From Mameliella sp. CS4 (GTDB lineage: Bacteria > Pseudomonadota > Alphaproteobacteria > Rhodobacterales > Rhodobacteraceae), in the NCBI RefSeq assembly GCF_019392335.1, contig NZ_JAHXRQ010000025.1, positions 1 through 62,503 of the forward strand: 62,503 bases of DNA. Direction: 5' to 3'. Position numbers and translations under genes: made by a program. The notes under the pieces were generated by a model that ran no database searches, was not told the origin of the DNA, and saw only the letters and a program-made list of their open reading frames with translations. This document shows positions 26,455 to 34,229 of this stretch, in pieces (the first letter of the stretch is position 1; every line of letters begins with the position of its first letter).

Positions 26455-27036
26455 ATGCAGAATTTCACGAGACGAGAATTGATTTGTGCCGGAGCGATGG
26501 GTTGCTTTCTGCCCACAACTGCCTGGGCCCACAAAGTCAAATTGCCCGAACGGTTCGAACCACAATTGGTAAACACCCGTCGTGGTGACTGGGTTAAAGG
26601 CGATGTCCACGTCGTTCCCGACGATTTTTTCCTTTATTTCATGCTCGAGGACGGGATGGCGATCCGCTACGGGGTCGGGGTAGGGCGCAAAGGTTTGTAC
26701 GAACCCGGAGAGTTCACGGTAGCGCGCAAGGCCAAATGGCCATGGTGGCGGCCAACGAACGCCATGATCCGGCGCGAGCCACGCAAATACGCAAAGTACA
26801 AGGATGGACTGAAAGGCGGGCCAAACAACCCGCTCGGGGCCCGCGCGCTCTATCTCTACGATGCCGAGGGACGCGATACCTATCTTCGCATTCATGGAAC
26901 GAACGCCCCGGAGACAATTGGGTCTGCCGTGTCGAATGGATGCGCGCGGTTGACGAATGAACATGTGAAGGATCTGTACGAACGCGTTGAAATCGGCGCC
27001 CGCGTCTTCCTGTATCCCAAAGTGACAACGGCGTGA
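26455..27036 (+). CDS. L,D-transpeptidase (YkuD domain), second copy
   Basis: 193 residues with a signal sequence (RRELICAGAMGCFLPTTAWA). YkuD core: MLEDGMAIRYGVGVGRKGLYEPGE-like loop, LGARALYLYDAEG, and the catalytic HGTNAPETIG then SAVSNGCARL (nucleophile Cys). It differs clearly from the protein at 14957. It stands alone between the IS110 remnant and a truncated multicopper oxidase. Confidence 0.9.
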   Translation: MQNFTRRELICAGAMGCFLPTTAWAHKVKLPERFEPQLVNTRRGDWVKGDVHVVPDDFFLYFMLEDGMAIRYGVGVGRKGLYEPGEFTVARKAKWPWWRPTNAMIRREPRKYAKYKDGLKGGPNNPLGARALYLYDAEGRDTYLRIHGTNAPETIGSAVSNGCARLTNEHVKDLYERVEIGARVFLYPKVTTA

Positions 27037-27119
27037 GGAGTGTTCTGTCGCCTTGAAGTTCCTCTTCCGGAAATGGCACAAGTGCGGCAGTTGGCGAAAG
27101 CCAGTCTATCATTCATGAG

Positions 27120-27374
27120 GTGACGGAATTGTCTTTGAGCCGGAGGTCTTTCCTTGGCGGGATGACCCTTGCGCTGGTTGGCACCCGCTTGCCAGCAGCG
27201 ACACCCGAGTTGATCCTCGCACCCCAAACGATCAAGGCGCGCTTTGCTGGGTACGACGTGTCGATGTTGGGCTTCAACGGCGGTCTGCCGGGCCCTGAAA
27301 TCAGAATGCGACAAGGGCAAACCGCCCGCATTACCCTCGACAACCGATTGGAGGAGGGCGCTCTTGTTCACTGA
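27120..27374 (+). pseudogene. Multicopper oxidase, only the first 84 residues
   Basis: Start GTG at 27120, or more likely TTG at 27129-27132 after GAGGTGA. A Tat signal (SLSRRSFLGGMTLALVG) leads into the first cupredoxin domain (FNGGLPGPEIRMRQGQTARITLDNRL), ending at LVH, just where the first copper ligands (HWHG) should follow. The 30-bp repeat at 27366 replaces the rest, so no copper site remains. Confidence 0.85.
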
Positions 27375-27395
27375 CCCATTTTGCTCCGGGATTGA
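27366..27395. repeat. Second copy of the 30-bp repeat, truncating the oxidase
   Basis: Identical over 30 bp and in the same orientation to 45-74. It cuts the multicopper oxidase. No IS body lies on either side here, so this is a scar: either an IS end left after a deletion, or the product of recombination between two IS copies. Confidence 0.75.
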
Positions 27396-27544
27396 TAGCG
27401 CTCGCCCCGAATTGATTTGTCGCAGTTTGTAACAGGAACCGCCCTTGTGACCTAGCGATACAAAACACCGGCTCGCGTGGCATTCCGCATCTGCAGGTGA
27501 GTCCCATATGGTGGGTATCGTAACACTGACACGAGGTGATCGAC

Positions 27545-28120
27545 ATGAAACGCAACACTTTACTCGCTGCAATGACCCTGGCTGCAACCGCCTTTGGTGG
27601 CGCCGCCTTGGCGGATGCAAACCACGGGCACGGAGGTCAGCCTGGTGCTCAAGGCGGGCCAGACATGATGCAGAACGGTGGTCCCAGCATGATGGGGAAC
27701 ATGGACGGAATGATGGACATGATGAAGCGCATGCACGGAAACATGATGGGCGCAGGCATGGGCAGTGGTATGATGGGCCTAGGCATGGGTGGCGGCATGA
27801 TGCAAATGTTCGACACTGATGGAGATGGCATAACCACGCCTGAAGAGATGCGCATGCAGCTTCAGGCCAAGCTTTCCGAGTTTGACGGCGACGGGGATGG
27901 AAGCCTCTCGATTACCGAATTCGAAGCCCTCCACAGCGCGATGATCCGCGAACTGATGGTGGATCGCTTCCAACACCTCGATGCCGATGGCGACGGCGCA
28001 GTGACGCCGGAAGAGATGGCCGCTCTGGCCGATGGGATGGAGCGGATGCAGATGATGCGGTCGAACATGGCAGATGCGCCTCCGCGGCCCGGCAACGGTT
28101 CCATGATGCAGGACAAATGA
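27545..28120 (+). CDS. Secreted EF-hand protein with Met-rich copper-binding-like segment
   Basis: 191 residues from the ATG after GAGGTG. Signal peptide to ALA-DAN, then a His/Gln stretch and a strongly Met/Gly-rich region (about 41-87; for example MMGNMDGMMDMMKRMHGNMM), then three EF-hand loops: D90-E101 (DTDGDGITTPEE), D114-E125 and D146-E157 (DADGDGAVTPEE). It should bind Ca2+ and probably Cu(I) or Ag(I) in the periplasm. Methionine-rich EF-hand proteins of this type occur in heavy-metal loci; the metal role is inference. Confidence 0.8.
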   Translation: MKRNTLLAAMTLAATAFGGAALADANHGHGGQPGAQGGPDMMQNGGPSMMGNMDGMMDMMKRMHGNMMGAGMGSGMMGLGMGGGMMQMFDTDGDGITTPEEMRMQLQAKLSEFDGDGDGSLSITEFEALHSAMIRELMVDRFQHLDADGDGAVTPEEMAALADGMERMQMMRSNMADAPPRPGNGSMMQDK

Positions 28121-28125
28121 GCCGT

Positions 28126-28155
28126 TGGGGGCCGGTTTTTTGCTCCGGCCCCCAG
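28126..28155 (+). terminator. Intrinsic terminator after the EF-hand gene
   Basis: TGGGGGCCGG (28126-28135) and CCGGCCCCCA (28145-28154) form a perfect 10-bp stem. The loop contains TTTTTT, and no long U tract follows the right arm, so efficiency is uncertain. Confidence 0.65.
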
Positions 28156-28265
28156 CCTCATCATTTCGCCAAGACAACACGCTGATAAAACTTTGAACCG
28201 AGCTGCAACCTGACGCGTTCACCTCGCGAAGACTTACAACTTCAGAAACGCAAAGGAAGATACCG

Positions 28266-28652
28266 ATGTTCTATACCTATAATCGCTTCTTGAAAGATGT
28301 CTGTATCGATGACGCGGAGATGCGCGTTCGGGATGCTTTGGCAGAAAAGAGCTTCGGCGTTCTGACCGAGATAGACGTAAAAGCGACAATGAAAAAGAAG
28401 CTTGATGCGGACATGCCGCCCTACCGCATCCTGGGGGCCTGTAATCCGAGCATGGCGCACAAAGCCATCGAGATCGAGCCTCGCATCGGTGCGATGCTTC
28501 CCTGCAATGTCATCCTGAGGCAAGTGGATGGCGGCACAGAAGTCAGCGCAGTCGATCCTGTCGCTTCGATGCAGGCGGTTCAGAACGGAACTCTGGACGC
28601 GATCGCAGGCGAAGTCCGCGATCTCCTGCGAGACGCCGTCGACTCCGCATGA
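28266..28652 (+). CDS. DUF302 domain protein
   Basis: 128 residues matching the DUF302 fold: ALAEKSFGVLTEIDVKATM near the start, PYRILGACNPSMAHKAIE in the middle (the conserved GACNP) and LPCNVILRQVDGG. DUF302 proteins are small cytosolic alpha/beta proteins often found beside metal and redox genes, of unknown activity. Cys in GACNP and LPCN are notable. Confidence 0.88.
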   Translation: MFYTYNRFLKDVCIDDAEMRVRDALAEKSFGVLTEIDVKATMKKKLDADMPPYRILGACNPSMAHKAIEIEPRIGAMLPCNVILRQVDGGTEVSAVDPVASMQAVQNGTLDAIAGEVRDLLRDAVDSA

Positions 28653-28675
28653 TGGAGGTTGGATGCCCTGTCGCG

Positions 28676-28703
28676 GATCGAGCACCTTTAGCGGTGCTCG
28701 ATC
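28676..28703. terminator. Strong hairpin between DUF302 gene and lgt
   Basis: GATCGAGCACC, loop TTTAGC, GGTGCTCGATC: an 11-bp perfect stem at 28676-28703. No T tract follows, so it may be an attenuator or mRNA-stability element rather than a full terminator; lgt begins 46 bp on. Confidence 0.55.
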
Positions 28704-28749
28704 AATGTCATTTGATCCCCGAATATATCCTTGATGAGGAACTCACCCA

Positions 28750-29673
28750 GTGCTGCCAGCGGGATTGCCATTTCCGGATATTGGAACCGACCTCTTCTCC
28801 TTCGACATCGGGGGGGTCACATTCGCACTCCGCTGGTACGCGCTATCCTATATTTTCGGTATCCTGATTGGCTGGCGCATTTGTTTGAGTGCAATAAGCC
28901 GTCCCGCGCTCTGGACGTCAGCTGGACCGCCGCTTGACCGGACGCAGATCGAAGATCTTCTGACGTGGATCATCATCGGCGTGATTGCTGGTGGTCGCCT
29001 GGGCTTTGTACTGTTCTACCAGCCCGCATATTATCTCGCCAATCCCTTGGAAATTCTGATGGTCTGGCAAGGCGGCATGTCTTTCCACGGTGGGTTCGCG
29101 GGCGTTGTCATCGCGGCCTTGTTGTTCTGCCTTCGACAGAACGCATCATTGCTCAGCACAGGCGACTTGCTGGCTTTGGCAACACCTCCGGGCTTGTTTC
29201 TGGGGAGGCTGGCAAACTTCACCAACAATGAGTTGTGGGGGCGGCCGACGGACGTTCCCTGGGCGGTGATCTTTCCCGGCGATGTCGCGCAGGCCTGCCC
29301 AGGGATTAGCGGCCTCTGCGCCCGACACCCGTCCCAGCTTTACGAGGCGGTATTGGAGGGGCTCATTCTTGGAATACTGCTCATTTATCTCGCTTGGGGC
29401 CGGGGCTTGTTGAAAACGCCCGGTGCCTTGGTCGGCGTGTTTCTGACCGGCTATGGTATTGCCCGAAGTTTCGTCGAGATGTTCCGGCAACCGGACCAGC
29501 AGTTTGTGACGGCGGACAACCCGATCGGTCATGCGCTACATTTCGGCAACTGGGGGTTGACGATGGGTCAGGTGCTGTCCGCGCCGATGGCTCTGATCGG
29601 GCTGGCTTTGATTTTGTACTCGCTCAGACACTCCGGAAACGCAGCCGACCAGAGACCAAACACCGTCGCGTGA
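28750..29673 (+). CDS. lgt: Prolipoprotein diacylglyceryl transferase (extra copy)
   Basis: 307 residues from a GTG with GAGGA upstream. Seven or so membrane helices and the Lgt signature (GGMSFHGGFAGVVIA, RLANFTNNELWGRPTDVPW, HPSQLYEAVLEG). It transfers diacylglycerol to the lipobox Cys of lipoproteins. Lgt is essential and chromosomal, so a copy on accessory DNA is probably a second one; extra lgt genes are found in other mobile metal-resistance regions. Confidence 0.93.
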   Translation: MLPAGLPFPDIGTDLFSFDIGGVTFALRWYALSYIFGILIGWRICLSAISRPALWTSAGPPLDRTQIEDLLTWIIIGVIAGGRLGFVLFYQPAYYLANPLEILMVWQGGMSFHGGFAGVVIAALLFCLRQNASLLSTGDLLALATPPGLFLGRLANFTNNELWGRPTDVPWAVIFPGDVAQACPGISGLCARHPSQLYEAVLEGLILGILLIYLAWGRGLLKTPGALVGVFLTGYGIARSFVEMFRQPDQQFVTADNPIGHALHFGNWGLTMGQVLSAPMALIGLALILYSLRHSGNAADQRPNTVA

Positions 29674-29704
29674 TCGAGAGGAACCGCGAAAAGGAGGAAC
29701 TGAA

Positions 29705-30325
29705 ATGAACAGCAATATGGAAGAACAAAATAGTCAAACATCGACCGCGACCGCGCTGATCGAGGGCCGTAGAGCGTTTCTCGGCTTCCTCGCGAAACGG
29801 CTTGGCAACCGCGCTGATGCCGAGGATGTGTTGCAGGACTTCTGCATCCGGGTGCTGACACGCAAGGATCAGCTACGTGACGTCGAACGGATGGATGCCT
29901 GGCTCTACACCGTCCTGCGGTCCACGCTGAACGACCACTACCGCAAGGGGAACCGGCGTAACCGGCTGGCAGCGGCGGCGGTATGTGAACCGGAGGAATG
30001 GGTTGCCGATGCGCCGACGCAGATGGCGCGGCTGTGCACCTGCCATGGCGGGCTGATTTCCGAGTTGCGCCCGGCGGACGCCGAACTGATCCGGCGCATC
30101 GATTTTGGCGAAGAGGATCGTGGAATGGTGGCGGCTGATCTGGGACTTAGCCGCAACGCACTCGGTGTCCGGCTACACCGAGCACGCACTGCTTTGCGCG
30201 ATGCACTGACGACGCATTGCGGCAAGTGCTGCCAAGATGACCGCGACGATTGTTATTGTCCGCCCGAGGGCTGCGAGAATGACACACACAAGACTTACTG
30301 CGAAGAAGAGGGACAAGTATTCTGA
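29705..30325 (+). CDS. ECF sigma factor with a Cys-rich C-terminal tail (CorE-like)
   Basis: 206 residues. Region 2 at about 20-90 (FLGFLAKRLGNRADAEDVLQDF, DAWLYTVLRSTLNDHYRK) and region 4 at about 125-170 (MVAADLGLSRNALGVRLHRARTAL). A CTC motif (C111, C113) sits in the linker, and seven Cys lie in the last 40 residues (C172, C175, C176, C183, C185, C190, C199). This layout resembles CorE-type sigma factors, in which the linker CxC and the Cys-rich tail sense metal directly without an anti-sigma factor. No anti-sigma gene is recognised nearby. It follows lgt by 31 bp. Confidence 0.82.
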   Translation: MNSNMEEQNSQTSTATALIEGRRAFLGFLAKRLGNRADAEDVLQDFCIRVLTRKDQLRDVERMDAWLYTVLRSTLNDHYRKGNRRNRLAAAAVCEPEEWVADAPTQMARLCTCHGGLISELRPADAELIRRIDFGEEDRGMVAADLGLSRNALGVRLHRARTALRDALTTHCGKCCQDDRDDCYCPPEGCENDTHKTYCEEEGQVF

Positions 30326-30416
30326 TCGAGGTGCAGTCGGGTCTGTAACGATTTCCACGATCCAGCGTCTTCTTCTGTGAGTGTGCCCGAAGGCACAACC
30401 GCAGGAGAAATTGAAC

Positions 30417-30731
30417 ATGCCACGTATCAGGTCGGATTGGAATTCAGGGATACCCCGTCAACCATCATCCGATGAAGATCTTCGCGTCTTTTTTACGCGG
30501 ATGACCTGCGCAAGTGCTGAGACCTCCGCGTACGCAGATGCCCCGATGGCGCGCGCGTTGTTCAACCGTGTGGAGGTGATGAAACAACCCCGGACACTTG
30601 CGGCAAGCGCACTGGGCATTGCGCCTGGCGATGCAACCTATCTCCTTTCCGGTCTGCGCGAGGATGTGGCGAAGGATTTCGTGCTTCTGCTGGATGCGAA
30701 GAGACCGCCCACAAAGACCAACTATGAGTAG
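30417..30731 (+). CDS. Hypothetical protein, 104 residues
   Basis: ATG at 30417 with GCAGGAG eleven bases upstream. Soluble, no signal or membrane helix: a Pro/Ser-rich start followed by a likely helical part (DLRVFFTRMTCAS, MARALFNRVEVMKQ, REDVAKDFVLLLDAK). Family not recognised. A short TGTGCC-CGAA-GGCACA hairpin lies just before it, and a TGTAAC...CGTC arrangement at about 30345-30371 might be an ECF-type promoter (weak). It precedes the DUF3141 gene by 10 bp. Confidence 0.6.
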   Translation: MPRIRSDWNSGIPRQPSSDEDLRVFFTRMTCASAETSAYADAPMARALFNRVEVMKQPRTLAASALGIAPGDATYLLSGLREDVAKDFVLLLDAKRPPTKTNYE

Positions 30732-30741
30732 GAAATCAGCG

Positions 30742-32496
30742 ATGAATAAGAGCTTGCGCCTTGCAACCGTGGCGCCGGAGCACCCCCCCGCAGCTGCCTC
30801 CGATGACGCGAAGACAGGCGTCCACGTTTCCTATGCTCAAGACGCCTTTGAACGCTGGGTGCTGTTCCTCGACACGCTGCGCGAACGTGCCGACAATATG
30901 GTCGCGCATGAGCGGCAGGGCATGCCGCCGCTGCTGGATTTCGACTACGAACTGCTGATGGACGCCCGCACCTTTGAGCGGCCCGCCAACTACGCGCTGC
31001 TCAGGATCACGCGGGTCGGCGACGATTGCTGGGACGATTGCGTGGACGAGGCGAAGCCGCCGGTTGTCATCATTGATCCGCGCGCCGGGCACGGGCCCGG
31101 CATCGGTGGCTTCAAGCGCGACAGCGAGGTCGGCATGGCGATGCACGAGGGCCATCCGGTCTATTTCGTGATCTTCTACCCTGAACCCATGCCGGGGCAG
31201 ACCCTGGCCGACGTGCATTTTGCCCTGCGTGACTTCGTCTCCGAGGTCGCCCGCCGACACCCGGACACCTCCCCCGTGCTCTATGGCAATTGCCAAGCCG
31301 GCTGGGCGGCCACGCTGCTGGCGGCCGATTGCGACGGTCTGAACGGGCCCGTGGTGCTGAACGGCTCGCCGCTCAGCTACTGGTCGGGTGAGGCGGAAAG
31401 CAGTCCGATGCGGATGATGGGCGCCCTTACCGGCGGGGCATGGGTCGCGCATATGATATCCGATCTGGGTGATGGCCGCTTTGATGGGGCCTGGCTGGCG
31501 CAGAATTTCGAGACCCTGCAACCGGAAAAGGCGATCTGGGACAAGTACGCCAACCTCTATGCCCATGCGGACACCGAGCGCCGGCGGTTTCTCGAATTCG
31601 AACGCTGGTGGAATGGCTATTATACTCTCAGCCGCGAGGAAATCCTCGGCATCACGCAGAACCTGTTCATCGGCAACCGGCTGGAGCAGGGCGAGATGCA
31701 ATTTGATGCCCATTGCACCGTCGATCTCAAACGCATCCGCAACCCGATCGTCATATTCGCGTCGGACGGTGACAACATCACGCCGCCACAGCAGGCAATG
31801 GGGTGGATCGCCAGGCTCTATCCCGACACCGATGCGCTCAAGGCAGCCGCGCAGCGCATCGTCTATATGACGCACCCGCGTATCGGGCATCTGGGCATTT
31901 TCGTCTCGGGATCTGTTGCACGGCTCCAGCATCGGGCGATCCTGGAAAGCCTGGATGCGGTCGAGGCACTTGCGCCGGGTCTCTACGAGATGGTGATCGA
32001 CAACCCTTCGGGTGACCCGGACTGCAAGGCCGGTGACTACGATGTGCGGTTCGAGCCGCGCGAGGTCGGCGAGCTTGGGACAGTGTCGGACGATGCGGCG
32101 CTGAAGCAGGTTGCGCAGATTTCGCGTATCAACGAGGCGGCCTATTCGCTTCTCGCCAGCCCGTGGCTCAGAACCGCGACCTCCCCGGCCAGCGCCGAGG
32201 CCCTGCGCGCCCTGCATCCGATGCGGTGGACCAGGATGATGTTTTCCGAAAGGGTGAACCCGTGGATGGCGTTGGTCAAATCCACTGCCGACACACTGCG
32301 CGAGATGCGCGAACCTTTGCCGGACGACCATCCCGCAATCCTGGCCGAACGGGCGCTGTTGGCGCGCACGAGCGAGAGCCTGGCGGCTTGGCGCAAAGGG
32401 CGCGACGCATGGAACACACACGTCTTCGGAGCGGTCTTCGGCAAACCCTTTGGCACCCTGACGGACCATCCGACCACCTCATCGAACAAGGAGTGA
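30742..32496 (+). CDS. DUF3141 protein (PHA-synthase-like alpha/beta hydrolase)
   Basis: About 584 residues. An alpha/beta-hydrolase core is visible: VVIIDPRAGHGPGIGGFK, HPVYFVIFYPEPMPGQT, and the nucleophile elbow GNCQAGWAATLLAA, where a Cys replaces the usual Ser, as in PHA synthases. Later DNITPPQQAM and HPRIGHLGIFVSG give the Asp and His. DUF3141 proteins usually sit in a cluster with FabI, acetate kinase and phosphotransferase genes; here FabI-like is close by. The start at 30742 has AGGA upstream; an ATG at 30724 overlaps the preceding gene. Confidence 0.85.
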   Translation: MNKSLRLATVAPEHPPAAASDDAKTGVHVSYAQDAFERWVLFLDTLRERADNMVAHERQGMPPLLDFDYELLMDARTFERPANYALLRITRVGDDCWDDCVDEAKPPVVIIDPRAGHGPGIGGFKRDSEVGMAMHEGHPVYFVIFYPEPMPGQTLADVHFALRDFVSEVARRHPDTSPVLYGNCQAGWAATLLAADCDGLNGPVVLNGSPLSYWSGEAESSPMRMMGALTGGAWVAHMISDLGDGRFDGAWLAQNFETLQPEKAIWDKYANLYAHADTERRRFLEFERWWNGYYTLSREEILGITQNLFIGNRLEQGEMQFDAHCTVDLKRIRNPIVIFASDGDNITPPQQAMGWIARLYPDTDALKAAAQRIVYMTHPRIGHLGIFVSGSVARLQHRAILESLDAVEALAPGLYEMVIDNPSGDPDCKAGDYDVRFEPREVGELGTVSDDAALKQVAQISRINEAAYSLLASPWLRTATSPASAEALRALHPMRWTRMMFSERVNPWMALVKSTADTLREMREPLPDDHPAILAERALLARTSESLAAWRKGRDAWNTHVFGAVFGKPFGTLTDHPTTSSNKE

Positions 32497-32502
32497 ACGA
32501 TC

Positions 32503-32691
32503 ATGGAATGGCTTTCTGAAAACTGGGTTCTGGTCCTCGTATTCGGCGGAATGGCTGCAATGCACCTTTTCGGGCACGCTCGCGCCAGAAAGTACATGGC
32601 CAAGCTGAAACCTATCGCAATCCCGAGGTCGAGACTTAGGAGGCATCTTCTGAAACAGGTAAGGGGACAAGAGCCGTCCGACGAGGCGTAG
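32503..32691 (+). CDS. Small single-helix membrane protein
   Basis: 62 residues: WLSENWVLVLVFGGMAAMHLFGHARARKYM gives one membrane helix ending in MHLFGH, then a basic cytosolic tail. The helix-then-His layout is like short DUF2933 proteins. It lies 6 bp after the DUF3141 gene with AAGGAG before the ATG, so translation is likely. Function unknown. Confidence 0.6.
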   Translation: MEWLSENWVLVLVFGGMAAMHLFGHARARKYMAKLKPIAIPRSRLRRHLLKQVRGQEPSDEA

Positions 32692-32748
32692 CTCGCCCGC
32701 GGCACCCTCGAATTATTCGTTACCGCTTCCCACAGGAGGAAATGATCC

Positions 32749-33591
32749 GTGCCTGACTTCGCCGAATGCTGCAATCCCGTGGAACTGCTGGATCTGTCCG
32801 GCAGGAAGGGCCTGGTCGTCGGCATCGCGAATGATCGCAGCCTGGCGTGGCCCGCCGCGATGCATTTCCGGCAGGCCGGCGCTGAGCTTGCCATAACCTA
32901 CGTCGATGAGCGGACCAAACCCCATGTGACGCCATTGGCCGCGCGGCTCGACGCGCCGATCTTTCTGCCCTGCGATGTTGCGGTACCGCATGAACTCGAT
33001 TCCGTTTTCGATACGATCACGGACCGTTGGGGAACGCTGGATTTCATTCTTCATGCCGTGGGCAGCGTGCCGCCCGCCGACCTTCACGGTAGCCCAACCG
33101 ATTGCTCGGCCGAAGGAATTTCCAAAGCGATGGATGTTTCGGTCCATTCGCTGATTCGAATGGCACATCTTGCCGAACCCCTGATGACCGGAGGTGGCAG
33201 TCTCATCACGCTGAGTTATCTCGGCGGCGAACGTGTGGTGGAGAATTACAACGTGATGGGGCCGGCGAAGGCGGCCCTCGAAGCCACGGTGCGCTATCTG
33301 GGCCACGAACTCGGGCCATCGAACATCCGCGTCAACGCCATTTCGGCAGGGCCGGTGCTGACCCGCGCGGCGTCGGGGTTGACCGGCTTTGCGGGTCTTC
33401 TGGACGCGACCGCGCGAGTTGCCCCGTTGCGGCGCAACGTCGAGGCCGACGAGGTGGGTCGCGCCGCTCTGCTGTTCGCCAGCGACTATACCGGCGGCAT
33501 CACGGGCGAGGTGCTGCATGTCGATGCGGGTGTTCACGTCGAAAGCCCTGTCGCCGCAGCCAAAAAGAACGTCAAATCGGAGGAATCATGA
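32749..33591 (+). CDS. Enoyl-ACP reductase (FabI-like SDR)
   Basis: 280 residues from a GTG with AGGAGG nine bases upstream. SDR fold of the FabI type: nucleotide loop KGLVVGIANDRSLAW, LPCDVAVP, substrate region DFILHAVGS, and the catalytic pair in GGERVVENYNVMGPAKAAL (Tyr-x6-Lys), then NAISAGPVLTRAASG. Used in fatty acid elongation; copies in DUF3141 clusters are thought to be alternative forms. Its stop overlaps the Rieske start. Confidence 0.9.
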   Translation: MPDFAECCNPVELLDLSGRKGLVVGIANDRSLAWPAAMHFRQAGAELAITYVDERTKPHVTPLAARLDAPIFLPCDVAVPHELDSVFDTITDRWGTLDFILHAVGSVPPADLHGSPTDCSAEGISKAMDVSVHSLIRMAHLAEPLMTGGGSLITLSYLGGERVVENYNVMGPAKAALEATVRYLGHELGPSNIRVNAISAGPVLTRAASGLTGFAGLLDATARVAPLRRNVEADEVGRAALLFASDYTGGITGEVLHVDAGVHVESPVAAAKKNVKSEES

Positions 33592-34190
33592 TGCGCCAGA
33601 CCAATGATGAAACCAATCAATTACCCGCAACAGAGCGCCGCGATTTCCTGTATTATGCAACGGCCTCAACCGGCGCGATTGCCGCAGGCGCGGCGGTCTG
33701 GCCGTTGATCAATTCGATGAACCCCTCGGCGGATGTGACCGCGTCCGGCACGGTCAGGGTCGATCTTGCCGGGGTCGAACCGGGCCAACGCATTACGGTG
33801 AAGTGGCAGGGGCGCCCGGTCTTCGTCTGGCGCAGGTCACCAGCCGCAATCAAGGCTGCACGGGCCGTCGATCTCAACCAGCTTCCCGATCCAGTTGACG
33901 AAGCGGGCGAGAATCCGAACGCAAGTGGCGAAGAGCCAGCACTAGATGAAAACCGCGCGGCGCGCGAGGATGACGAATGGCTGGTCGTTATCGGTGTCTG
34001 CACCCATCTTGGCTGTATCCCCTTGGGCCAGGATGGGTCGACGGTGGGCGAGTTCGGCGGTTGGTTCTGCCCGTGCCACGGATCGCATTACGATACCTCG
34101 GGCCGGATCCGGAAAGGGCCGGCACCACGCAACCTCGACATCCCGCCCTATAATCTGGGCGACGACCTGCAACTCGTTATCGGCACCTGA
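33588..34190 (+). CDS. petA: Ubiquinol-cytochrome c reductase Rieske iron-sulfur subunit (orphan)
   Basis: 200 residues: a Tat-like N-terminus (ERRDFLYYATASTGAIAAGAAVWPLI) acting as membrane anchor, then the Rieske cluster motifs CTHLGCIP and CPCHGSHYD. The bc1-type disulfide Cys are included (C in LGC and CPC). No cytochrome b or c1 gene follows, so it is an orphan subunit, perhaps a spare form or a partner of another oxidase. ATG at 33588 overlaps the fabI-like stop; the next codon is also ATG. Confidence 0.92.
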   Translation: MMRQTNDETNQLPATERRDFLYYATASTGAIAAGAAVWPLINSMNPSADVTASGTVRVDLAGVEPGQRITVKWQGRPVFVWRRSPAAIKAARAVDLNQLPDPVDEAGENPNASGEEPALDENRAAREDDEWLVVIGVCTHLGCIPLGQDGSTVGEFGGWFCPCHGSHYDTSGRIRKGPAPRNLDIPPYNLGDDLQLVIGT

Positions 34191-34229
34191 CGTGCTGAAC
34201 CAGCCAAAACTCAAGAAGGAGACTATGAC

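Noticed and set aside
30736..32469. A 577-codon minus-strand frame opposite the DUF3141 gene
   Set aside because: Shadow of the DUF3141 frame, which carries the hydrolase motifs; no ribosome site and no domain.
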